From contig CM053162.1 in the NCBI GenBank assembly GCA_028571685.1, positions 6,886,001-6,950,000 of the forward strand: 64,000 nt of DNA, given 5' to 3'. Origin of the DNA: Heterohyrax brucei. Its lineage: Eukaryota > Chordata > Mammalia > Hyracoidea > Procaviidae. Positions 11,165 to 20,788 of this stretch are shown piece after piece. The position numbers and the translations under genes are program-made. Position 1 is the first letter of the stretch. Each line of letters starts with the position of its first letter. The notes below the pieces were generated by a model that was not told the DNA's origin, ran no database searches, and saw only the letters and a list, made by a program, of their open reading frames with translations.

Positions 11165-12039
11165 CCTTCAGTCTTAGGCTACCTTATCTAGAGAAGTAAA
11201 ATCGGTAAAACATACGCATAGGTAGAGAGAGAGAGAGAAAGTAAGAGAGATTTCTACCAAGCAAACGGCTCAATGAGTTGCAGAGGTTGTAATATTCCAA
11301 GTCTGTGGGTCAAGATAAGAGACTTCTCCCGATTCATGTAGCTGCAGGTGTTGAAAAACCCAAGATCAGCAGTTCAGGGTGCAGGGCTCTTGCTCCAAGA
11401 CTATGAAGACTGATGAGTCTCAAGACCAGCAGGGAAGACCACAGGTAAGCTGCTAGGCCAAGTCCTAAGAACCAGAGGTCAGATGAACAGTAGACAGCTG
11501 AAGGTTCCAGAACGGGCAAAAGCCCCTGATCCCTGGTAGAACATCCACCCACATTTGATGTAGACCACATATTCAAGGAAATTCCTCTTCAAAGTGTTGT
11601 CTAATCACTGTAGATCCCATCATGGAAGTGATCACACATCAAATCTCAACAGGGAAGTGACCACAATATCGTGCAACTGCCAAAACACGGAGAATCATGG
11701 CCTACTCAACTTGACATAATACCTTAGTGATCATAGTACATCCCTTACACACATCTGTAACGCAGCTCTACACATCTTCTTAAAGCATACGTAATCTGTG
11801 ACTCAAGACAATTAAAAGAATACTTGAACCCCCCAAGCCCTTCCAGAACATCCAGGCATACTCAGTGCAGGCCACATGCTCAAGGAAACTCCCCTGCAAC
11901 TGACTGGCTACTCAAATAAGATCCAGTTACACAGTCGATCACATGTCAGATCTTAACAGAGAAGAGACCACATCACACAACTACCAAAACACAGAGAACC
12001 GTGGCCCAGACAAGCTGACACAGAAGCTGAACCGTCACA
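11165..12039 (-). mobile_element. ERVL (MLT2-like) LTR block, reverse strand, with repeated segment
   Basis: On the minus strand it begins tgtgacggttcagc near 12039. It ends near 11165 with the gagaagtaaaatcggtaaaac and GA-rich stretch that correspond to an MLT2-like LTR end. A segment recurs: 11540-11734 and 11843-12039 share ordered matches (agaacatcca, aggccacat, tcaaggaaa, caaaacac-gagaa, catggcc-like). Either one LTR carries an internal duplication, or a complete LTR (11165-11734) lies beside the 5' part of a second. No clean flanking duplication was found. Confidence 0.65.
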
Positions 12040-12672
12040 CCTTCCTCGTGTACCAAATTATTCTGAACAGCCTGTAAATAGTATTACTAACATGTGTTTT
12101 GTGTAAAGTACAATTTGTTGCCTTCTAACTTTGTCTAGAATGATCACCTTTAGGCTGTATTTAGAGGCAGTGACCCTCACAGATTCATCAGAAGTAGAGA
12201 ACGTGAGGCTGGTACATCCACTGCTGTTGAGTTGGGTCTGGAAGTTGCATTTGTGCCAGAAACCTGACCAAACAAACACTGACCCTGTGAATGCACTAAT
12301 TCTTCACAGTTATTTCTAGGACGTCCACGAGCTGTTAGGCGTCGTGCTAGGTGCCAAAGGAAGAAAACAGATCCTGTTCTCAAGGTTCTTGTGGCCTAGT
12401 AGCAGACATGCAAATAGACGATATTAAAGCAACGTGATGAGGGCTGTGATTGCGTGTGCCCAGAAAAGCGCGTTGCTCTTAAGTCCCTGGAGGGTGATGC
12501 AAAACAAAATGAAACACAAGCAAACATATGGGAATTTCCAATTAGACAAAATTTGTTTTAGATCTCAGATTTTCCCACAACTACAAGCAGATGAAAATGA
12601 ACTTTGACTAGGGATTTAAGTTCAGTTTTCTAATCTCCAGAGCAAGATAATAATGCAGAGTTATGATGGAGA
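12040..12672. other. No gene seen
   Basis: Unique-looking sequence between the LTR block and a tRNA-Gly SINE. No supported coding frame. Confidence 0.5.
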
Positions 12673-13000
12673 CTGCTGTGGCTAGCTCCTGCCAGGTTAG
12701 TCTCAGATCCTGGTGACGCCCCTGCACACTGGAACGAAATACTATCGTAGTCCTGTGTCATTCCCATGGTTGGTTCTAGATATGATTACTGTCATCTCTA
12801 GAATTTTCTGTGGCTGGTTTTCAGGAGTAGATTGCCAGGCCTTTCTTTCTAGACTGCATTAGTCGGGAAGCTCCACTGAAATATATTTGCCTTGCAGAAA
12901 CACAAACAGCACACACACAAACAGGTGGTGGCTGCACATGAGGTATGTGACTGAGAATCCATCCAGATCACCCTCTAGAAGATGAGAATTCTACCACTGT
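12673..13000 (-). mobile_element. tRNA-Gly-headed SINE with RTE-like tail
   Basis: Reverse strand. The right end reads, on the minus strand, as a tRNA-Gly-like head (gtggtagaattctcatcttc-like), followed by central sequence (caccacctgtttgtgtg) and an RTE-like terminus on the left. Colinear with the better copy at 38291-38684: ggtggtggctgcacatgaggt here, ggtggttgcatgtgaggtg there. Confidence 0.75.
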
Positions 13001-13857
13001 CTCTGTAATAGAGATTATGTTAGGTGAAGTGCGCACACTGCAAGAGCAGCGTCTTGCGTGGGCAGGCAGGTTCTTTCTCTCTCTACCCTGTCCTTCCTTC
13101 TTGGGCCCTGTTTCAGGTCACAGAATGAGTTACCTTGACTTTGTGCACTCTGATAAAGTGATGTCTCCATGTACTGTAGTGAGTGCATCGGATTTGCCAA
13201 CCTGCACCTCTCAGAGCCGAGCCACAAAAGTGGCTTCCTCATTTGTTCAGAGAGAAGATATTTACAGAGGAGGCATTCTCCCGCCCTCTGATCTCCAGAC
13301 TTGCTGAAACAAAGTTCAGCCCGGTGAGATGAGGGACCAGAACAAGCAGCAAAGGGCAATAGGTGGCTGCAGTAGCACAGGTCTCCTTTTTACCTAGCTC
13401 CTCTCTTGAGTGGAGAGGAGAGTGAAATAAATTGCGGTTTGTCCTTTGCTGTATGTTGCAGTATTTTTCCTGCAGACAGTACCTCTCGCAAGGGCAGCTG
13501 CTTGACACTCGGGCAAAGGAGTATGCAGGAAGAATGGGACAAGATAAAATTACAAGTGACAGCATAGTCTGTGTCTTCAATTACCATGCATTATAAACAA
13601 GGAGAATTGCAATTCTAGATGCCAGGCATGGCTGGTGATGGACAGGGACATGCTCTATCGGGAGAGATATCAGGCTGCTGCACATCTGCTTCAGGCCCCA
13701 TATGGAAGGAAGATGGTGCGCAGAGGAGAGACACGCTAGCGACTGCACTGTGGACATGTGGCAATCAGGGCTGAAAGAGGAGGGGACAAGAGATGGTCAG
13801 AAAGGAGGAAGAGAAAACACTAAAATCTCCATTTTGAAAAAGGAGAAAATGGATGTA
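13001..13857. other. No gene seen
   Basis: Overlapping short open frames occur on both strands, but none shows domains, codon signal or splice support. No repeat recognised. Confidence 0.45.
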
Positions 13858-13979
13858 TCGGTGTGTATGTGTGTGAGTATGCATCTGTGTGTTTGTGCGT
13901 GTGTGTATGCTTGTGTTGTCGACGTCAATAGTAGAGAGGAAATTTGAGGCCCTGGTTTTTTTTTTTTTTTTTTTTTTTT
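13858..13979. repeat. TG-rich tract and T24 run
   Basis: 13858-13915 is a degenerate TG/TGTA-type tract. 13956-13979 is an uninterrupted run of 24 T, possibly the tail of a reverse-strand retroelement whose body I could not identify. Confidence 0.9.
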
Positions 13980-14124
13980 GGAGAGACCTATTATATGCTA
14001 AGCTTTCTAAGATATTTTAAACATGTTATTTCAACAATGTGTACCAAAATCATTCGAGCATTCACTTGCTAACCAAACAAATAACTATTGAGTTTGTATG
14101 ATTCCTGGTCCATGGGATAGTTAT

Positions 14125-14260
14125 TGTAGATCCTAGTTTAATTGCATACAAGAAGACGGGTATTATAATCCCATTTTACAGATGAGGAAATCAATTCTCA
14201 AAGAGCTTAATAAGCACAAGGTTAACCAACTAGTAATGGCTAGAACTTCTGTTTGGATCT
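14125..14260 (-). mobile_element. MIR-like relic
   Basis: tataatcccattttacagat followed by gaggaaatcaattctcaaag and ctagtaatggctagaac: the reverse-MIR core order. The 14030-14124 stretch to the left may be an L2 3' relic. Confidence 0.65.
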
Positions 14261-14261
14261 G

Positions 14262-14904
14262 AAGCTAATACTGAATATGCTTTACCGCATATTTGACATG
14301 AGTCCCAGAAATTCTATCTTCTACTGCTAAAGCTGTTTTTCTGTTATGTTACCAAATATTAAATTAAATAGCATAAGTGTGCATAGGAAATGCTCAATAG
14401 AAAATAAATTTCTTCTCAGCATTGACTCAACCAGTACAAGCGTTTATTTCCGGTCTGGTCTATCTGAGGTGTGCCTCCTTTCCCCAAGGACACTTTAGTT
14501 CTCTCCTGAGACTTCTGCTTTTGAGATCAGCGAAGGGCACTGTGGAGATCAAAACACGAGGCCCTTTAGAGAAACTCAAGGACAGTGGGGGGCTGGAAGA
14601 AAGTGAGGTGAAGACTTAATAGCTGATCTGGCAAGAATTATTGCAAAGAAGTGGAAGCTGTGGCTAAATCAGTGTTTCTGACTCACGTGAAACGCATAAA
14701 CTAAGCCCAACAATCTCGATCGGTCCATTCGGCTTGCTTGCTGCTCTCGCCACCTCCTGTCGCCTGTTGCCTTCTGCCTTGGTGTTTGCTCTCAGAGTGA
14801 GCCCAGCCCTGTCTACCCAGCTGCATTGCAACTTTGCACTCCCACACTTCTGCAGATGTGGAGACAATAGTTAACAGCACCGGTTTGGGGGTCAGACTTG
14901 GGCT
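14262..14904. other. No gene seen
   Basis: No classifiable repeat or coding exon. Confidence 0.45.
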
Positions 14905-15100
14905 CAGCTCCCGGCCCTGTCATTTACCCTGAGATACTTTAAAACAACTAGTGACCCTCTCTTAGGAAGTGTGTTTCCCCCATCTGTGAAATGGGGATAA
15001 CAGCCTTTGCTTCCACTCAATGATCATTTGAATTTCTTTAATACTGTCATAAAGCAATTAACACAGTGCCTGACCCAGAGTAAGGATTCAAAAAAGAGTT
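14905..15100 (+). mobile_element. MIR relic
   Basis: Forward MIR core: tttcccccatctgtgaaatg then gggataacagc, and farther on the 3' part cacagtgcctgacccagagt and aaggattcaa. Confidence 0.75.
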
Positions 15101-15571
15101 ATCATTATAATAACTGCAAAATGTCACTAGTGACCTGCTTACTGGGGCTTTAAGAGGCCATCAAATGTTAGCATGGCACTAACCCTGGAGGTCAGATTCC
15201 ATGGCACTCATTCTGAGTCAGATCTTTGGCTGCTGCTTTGCACTCTGATTTCTGTGTCTGTTTTCGTCTCTCGGACTCCTGTTCTCTTTCCTTGCCATCT
15301 CTTCTCACACTGAGTCCTCCTCTTCAGGCATCTACCTGTTTGTAGTTTTCATGCCTAATGAGCGCTCGGCTTTGGGCTTCCCCCTTCCAGTCATCCCAGG
15401 ACCCTTTGTTGCACCTACTCCACTTCAGATCTGGGAATTCATTTGGGGCACAGCCCTCAGAGCCAACATTAGGGTTCTGATTCCAAAAGCAGAGTGGACA
15501 TAAATGATTGTCAACCAGGAGAGGACAGAGGCTCTCCACTGATGCTCCTTCGTAAGAATTAAACCCACTGG
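15101..15571. other. No gene seen
   Basis: Unique-looking, slightly CT-rich. No supported feature. Confidence 0.45.
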
Positions 15572-15579
15572 TAGCAAGG

Positions 15580-15740
15580 AGCCCAGGTGGCACAGTGGTT
15601 AAGAGTTCAGCTGCTAATCAAAATGTCAGCAGTTCAAATCTACCAGCCACTGATTGGAAATCTTATGGGGCAGTTCTACTCTGTCCTATAGGGTCACAAT
15701 GTGCCACGACAGACAGCAACGGGTTTGGTTTTTTTGGCAC
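15580..15740 (+). mobile_element. AfroSINE-type SINE (short form)
   Basis: Full short form: head ggtggcacagtggttaagag, central cagcagttcaaatctacc (B-box region), tail ctatagggtcacaatg and a T-rich end. Target duplication tagcaagg at 15572-15579 and 15741-15748. Confidence 0.94.
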
Positions 15741-15850
15741 TAGCAAGGTCAGGGCCTGAAGGTGGTGAGCAAAATAGTCTTTTGTTAGAAAGGCTGTGAA
15801 AGTATATTTATAGATGGACTAACTTGGGAGTGACTTTTCCAGTATGGGTT

Positions 15851-15910
15851 CTACTCTGACCTCTCAGGTTGCTATGAATTGGATCCAACTTGATGGCAGT
15901 GTTTTTTTCC
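15851..15910 (+). mobile_element. 5'-truncated AfroSINE/RTE tail
   Basis: Only the last about 60 bp (ctactctgacctctcaggtt through gatggcagtg and a T run). It is flanked by near-perfect repeats ccagtatgggtt (15839-15850) and ccagtgtgggtt (15911-15922), so it is an independent truncated insertion. Confidence 0.85.
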
Positions 15911-16149
15911 CCAGTGTGGGTTTAGCATGTTCTGTTTCTTCAGTGAACCCCTATGTGCATTAGGACCCTGCTATGGAGGTGGGTACAGAGGAGATTTTTC
16001 CCTCACTTCTATGGACCCTTGACTTGGGAGAGCTATTTCTCCCTGCTTTCTGAGCTGAGAAATGTACTCTTTTATACAGGGTTCAAACCACTCACCCTAT
16101 CTTGCCTGACATCAAGTGTTACACTCTGAGCTAAAGATAACTAGATAAG

Positions 16150-16440
16150 GGACGCATGTGTATGGTGGGTTTGCGCATGTGTGTATATCATGTCTTTGAA
16201 TATGTGCATGTATATTCTTATGTTTGTGTGGCATGTGTTTATGTGTGTGGACATGTCCATGTGTTTAGATATCTATATGTGTCCATATGTAAGTGGTTTG
16301 TCTATGTGTGGATGTGTAGATGTATATATAGATGTGTCTGTATATGCACAGATATGTGCACATGTGTATGTGCACTTGCATGTGTATGTGCTGTGTGTGT
16401 GAGTGTGAATATACATGCATGTGGTGTGTGTCTATGAATT
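16150..16440. repeat. Degenerate TG/CATG-rich tract
   Basis: About 290 bp dominated by alternating purine-pyrimidine steps (tgtg, catg, tata). The open frames through it come from low complexity. Confidence 0.9.
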
Positions 16441-17669
16441 TTTCTACACGGACAGTGAGGAGGAAGTAGGATTATGCCTCCCTGCCATGGTTATGCAGTA
16501 TTAAAAATCTGATGCATGGCAGGTACTTCCTGAACACAAAACAAAGACGATTTAGGATTAAGTAATCTGGAAAAGAGTAAATAAATCCTGGTTCCACCAC
16601 CACGCACAAGTAAAATGGGGATAATGCCACTCTGCTTTTGCAGAAGCTGATCTGAGGAGTGTGGTCAGCAGGCACACCGTGAGGACGACACGCAGGCAGC
16701 TTATAATCACTAACCAAGGGGAGCAAGAGGCTGGTTCTGGAAGAAACCTAAAGGTAACTTCCTCCAGTGCCCTAATTTTATGATGATCATATGTACCCTA
16801 GAGACAGGAAATACCCTACTCAAACTTCCATAGATGATTCATGGCAGAGAGTTAACCAGAAATGGGATCTCCTAACTGGAGCTCCACCTGTCCCCACACT
16901 AGGCAGAGCCCAGGAGTGTGTACAGGCTGGCTGTGTCTGACTCTGCTACCATCATCTCCCGTAAATGGCACGTACTTCATGTCCCTTCAGTGGCTACACA
17001 TAACCTAGAGGGGAAAAGCAGCCTCGGCTCCGGCAGGCTCAGAATCAGAGCACTGTGTGTGCAGCTTTGTCTCCTGTATCAGCTCGGCTGTTTACCGTGG
17101 CATGATCCACACCTTCATTAACATCACTTCTGTTGCCAGAGATGCCTCTCTCCCTCTCCGTTTCTAGCCCAGCAAGATCTATTGCTCAGAACTCACATCA
17201 AAGCTTACCTCCAGCTACTGGACCTGTCCTAGCAGTGAATACCTTTAGCTCATTTAGCAGTGAGAAGCTAGTGCCCTCAGTGATGGGCTTCTATTTGGTG
17301 TCTTCTAAACAAGCAGGAGGCCTGGTCTCCTATTTCTTTACAAACCCACATGACAGAGCACTGTACCTTTGCCAATTAGTGTTAAGTATTTGATGTTTGT
17401 TAAAATTTTACCAGGACTGGGTATTTATTCTCCACATTTTCTATTCCTTTTAACTATCTCTTCTGGTTCTAGCAGAATCTGGTTGCCAAGACATTTGATC
17501 CCTCTGGCTACAGCTGGCTCTTATGCTCCTGTGCCACCCAGCCCCAACATCTATAAAGGAAACCAGAAGACAATATTCTTATTCCCAGCTCAGTTGTGCT
17601 TCACAGCTTTGGCTGACTTCCACTACTGCTTCCAACTATACCGGCAAGAAAATTCAGTGTAGCACTTAC
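16441..17669. other. No gene seen; repeat-poor
   Basis: Several short open frames are present without domain or splice support. No classifiable repeat. Confidence 0.45.
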
Positions 17670-17905
17670 GAGGAAGAATTTTGGATTTAGGCTGACTTAC
17701 ATTTGTGTCCTGGTCCTTCTACTTGCTAATTGTGACTTGGGTTTGGCAACAGTCTCTCTAAGGCTTAGTTTCTTTATCTGTGAAATGGGGGTGATTACAG
17801 CAAACATCTCATAAGCTGGAAGGGGAACAAATGAGATAATACATATACATCATCTACAGTAGTGCTCTGCACGAAGCAAGCAGTCAGAAAATACCTTGTT
17901 GTTAG
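17670..17905 (+). mobile_element. MIR relic
   Basis: Well-ordered forward MIR: ttgtgacttgggtttggcaa, then tttctttatctgtgaaatgg, then acaaatgagataatacatat, then agtgctctgcacgaagcaag. Confidence 0.8.
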
Positions 17906-18384
17906 CTGCCTTTCTGAGTCCTTGTCTTGCTTGATCCTCAGTTATGGGTGACTCTTACACACCAATCTCCTCCTAGTGGAGTAATTTATTTTTTCTCTGC
18001 ATCACTTTTTCTTCTACCAATGCTGAACTTGTCTTGATCTCCAGCCACCTCTTCTGTAATGCTGAGAACTACTCAGCTTCTCTGTGAGCTGGTCTCCACC
18101 TGACCTGCTTCCTCTGCTGTTTCTGGTGCACAACTGTGAAACACAGGCCTGACAAAGTACTAGGGAACATTTAAGAGGTGACTCCTCTTGTGGATCGTGA
18201 GTTCTGAAATAAAGCTTGCATACATGAGATAAAATAGCAATATATAATATAGCGCCAAATGTACTCTACACCTGTATAATTCATCATTTTTTCAATCAGC
18301 CAACATTTGTGAGGTCAAAGACCTGACTGCATTAATAATGCAGTTACTTGGAATGGCTAGGCAGAATAACGTGTGGTCCAGTAT
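17906..18384. other. No gene seen
   Basis: AT-rich with CT patches. Nothing supported. Confidence 0.45.
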
Positions 18385-18850
18385 GAGTCTGAAGCCAGAT
18401 AGTTATGAGCTGCATACCATTGAGAAATCTATTCAAATTCTTTCTGCCTTAGATTCTTCATATATAAAATACTCATAATAATAGATTCTATTATTAATAC
18501 TGGAATCTCTGCTGGTTTAGTGTTTAAGTGCTATGTCAGCTAACCAAAAGGTCAGCACTCCACATCTGCCAGGCACTCCTTGGAAACTCTGTGGGGCAGT
18601 TCTACTCTGATCAGCAGGGTCACTATGAGTCAGAGTCGACTTGATGGCAATGTTTTCTTGTTATGATTAATACTGCTAATAATGGAGATTATGATTATAC
18701 TAACATAATACATATTATAAATATAATATGATATATACAAATATAAAATCTGAAACAATAACAGACGGTGACTAATCCTATGATTGTGAGGATTAAATGA
18801 AGTAATGCAAGCAACATGGAAGGATGCCTGGGTATAGTCAGCACTCTTCA
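18385..18850 (+). mobile_element. MIR relic split by an AfroSINE
   Basis: MIR left half near 18400-18495 (ttagattcttcatatataaa then actcataataatag). The right half resumes after the SINE (gtgaggattaaatgaagtaa, then gatgcctgggtatagtcagc). The AT-rich stretch 18680-18760 between them may be expanded simple sequence. Confidence 0.65.
18501..18665 (+). mobile_element. AfroSINE-type SINE (short form)
   Basis: Forward short form with head ctggtttagtgtttaagtg, ggcagttctactctgatcag and tail tatgagtcagagtcgacttg. Target duplication attaatac at 18493-18500 and 18666-18673. Confidence 0.93.
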
Positions 18851-19157
18851 GCGTCCTCTCTTCTGTGAGCAACTCCACATGCCTCACGTGTCCTCGTTGA
18901 ACATTAACGTTCATTGTCACAAGCCATCTGGTGTTAATCCAACAGGGTGACTGCCATCAGTAACTGAAGTTGCTATCGGGTCAGCTACAGACAGTGTAGG
19001 ATCAGTGATAAAGATTTAGATTATCCCTTCCAAAGAGTTGAAAACATTTTTAAAGAGTCTCTTAACACTGAAGTTTGTTGCATATTTTTTTTTGAGGAAC
19101 TATATAGTCTTTTTCTTTGAGGCACCTTAAGACGAAGATCAAGTATTCCAGTCACCT

Positions 19158-19640
19158 GAGAACTTATTCTATTAGTGATCTATTACTGTCTAACAAATCA
19201 CGCAAAAACTAGGCAACCCAAAACAACAAACTTACTCTCTTACAGATGCTGTGGGTAATGAATCTGGACACATCTCAGCTGGGTGCTTCTGGCTCAAGTT
19301 CTCAAATAAGATTGTATAGTCAAGCTGTAGTTTCATTTGATGGCTCAACTGTAAATGGAACATCTGCTTCCAAGCTCACCCACATGATTGTTGGAAAGTT
19401 TTGTTCCCTTCCAAAGGAGCCTCTCTACAGTGTTGCTTCACGACATGGTGAATAATCCAAGAGAGTGAAAGAGCTTGTCCAAGATTAAAGTCATAGCTTA
19501 ATTTTGGAAGTGACTTCCCATTTCTGCCATAGTGTACTTGTTATAAGTGAGTCAGTAAGACTCCTCATATTGAAGGGGAGGAGATTACACTAGGACTTGT
19601 ACACAAGGAAGTGAGGGTCTTAGGGGCCTCCTTAGAGGCT
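19158..19640 (-). mobile_element. Probable MaLR/MLT-type LTR, reverse strand
   Basis: Starts gatctattactgtctaacaa, then cctaaaacaaca-like sequence near 19218, cacatgattgttggaaag near 19381 and ccaagagagtgaaagagc near 19457. The order matches a widespread mammalian LTR as I remember it. Ends are uncertain. Confidence 0.45.
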
Positions 19641-19744
19641 GCCTACCACCACTACACAAAAGCTGACCTTTGGAGAGACATTCCAGGCATGCAGTTATAT
19701 GAACCTGAGATAAAGAACTGGAAAGGGTGGGGGGGAACAGTGCT

Positions 19745-19888
19745 GGGGAGTTTATGCCAACTTGTAGTGAGCTTATAGGACAGAGCAGAAGTGCCTCAGA
19801 GAGTTTCCAAGGAGCATCTGGCAGATTTGAACTGCCAACCTTTTGTTTAGCAGCCATAGCACTTAACCAACATGCCACCAGGAGTTCC
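19745..19888 (-). mobile_element. AfroSINE-type SINE (short form)
   Basis: Reverse strand: tail remnant near 19770-19790 (cttataggacagagcagaag), then gatttgaactgccaacc (reverse B box) and the head cacttaaccaacatgccacc. Left end eroded. Confidence 0.88.
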
Positions 19889-20314
19889 AAAGGACTAAAA
19901 TACCATTGAAAACAACTAAGCTAAAACATACACACACGGTTATGTGAGATTACCAACGACAATATGTAATTTCATTGACCTTTTAGAGAAGAGTTACTGT
20001 GTGCCAGGGCCTGTGTTCAACAATTTACAAACCCATGCTATTTAATTACCAGAGAAAGCTTTGTAGAGAGTGTAATCCTTGAGGTCAAGGTAAGTTGGTG
20101 AGGATTTGCCTGGCTATGAGGAGAAAGAAAAGTTGATAGTTTAAGAATAAAACACTAGAAAATGCATATAGCCTAAAGCCACAATGAGGAAAAGAAAGGA
20201 ACCAAAATGAAGAATGAGCTGAAACAGAGAAGCAAAACACAGGATTGCCTATAAAATGCAATCACATAGGGTGGATAAGAATTTTACACTTCTTATAATT
20301 TTATCTTGACAAGA

Positions 20315-20575
20315 GTCGTGGTGGTAGAATGGTTTAAGTGTTTGGCTGCTAACCAAAAGGTTGGCAGTTCAAATCCATAAGCTGTTACTTAGAAATTCTG
20401 TGGAACAGTTCTATTCTGTCTTGTGCGGTGAGGGTGACTGAGTTTGAATTGCCAAAGCCAAGTGCCGTTGAGTCGGATCCGACTCATGGCCATGAGTGAG
20501 TTTGAATTAAAGGTTTATTTTATTTTGTGTCTTGGCAGCAGCCCTGGAATTGACTCGATGGCAGTGGGAGAACAA
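20315..20575 (+). mobile_element. AfroSINE-type SINE interrupted by a small insertion
   Basis: Forward head gtggtggtagaatggtttaa and central ggcagttcaaatccataagc. After the tcttgtgcggtgagggtgac stretch comes a 46-bp insertion and its duplication (20451-20508). The tail then resumes (tggaattgactcgatggcag). Confidence 0.8.
20451..20496 (-). mobile_element. 46-bp RTE/SINE tail inserted in a SINE
   Basis: Reverse copy of the shared SINE/RTE terminus (gccgttgagtcggatccgac). Flanked by perfect 12-bp repeats tgagtttgaatt at 20439-20450 and 20497-20508. Confidence 0.8.
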
Positions 20576-20608
20576 TGATTTTTTTTTGATGCTATGCTCT
20601 ACTTAAAG

Positions 20609-20777
20609 CAAAAAACCAAATCCACTGCTGTTGAGTTAATTCTGACTCACAGTAACCCTATAGGACAGAGTAGAACTGCTCCAGAGAGTTTCCAAGGAGC
20701 ACCTTGAAGATTCAAACTGCTGACCTCTTGGTTAGCAGATGCAGGACTTAACCGCTACAGCGACAGGCTTTTCATGT
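20609..20777 (-). mobile_element. AfroSINE-type SINE (short form)
   Basis: Reverse full short form from the A-rich tail (aaaaaaccaaatccactgct) to the head (cttaaccgctacagcgac). Imperfect flanking repeats around ctacttaaag (20598-20608) and ctacttagaag (20778-20788). Confidence 0.92.
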
Positions 20778-20788
20778 CCTACTTAGAA

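Noticed and set aside
13015..13587. Overlapping frames of 65-114 codons
   Set aside because: They occur on both strands and several frames at once, without domain or splice support.
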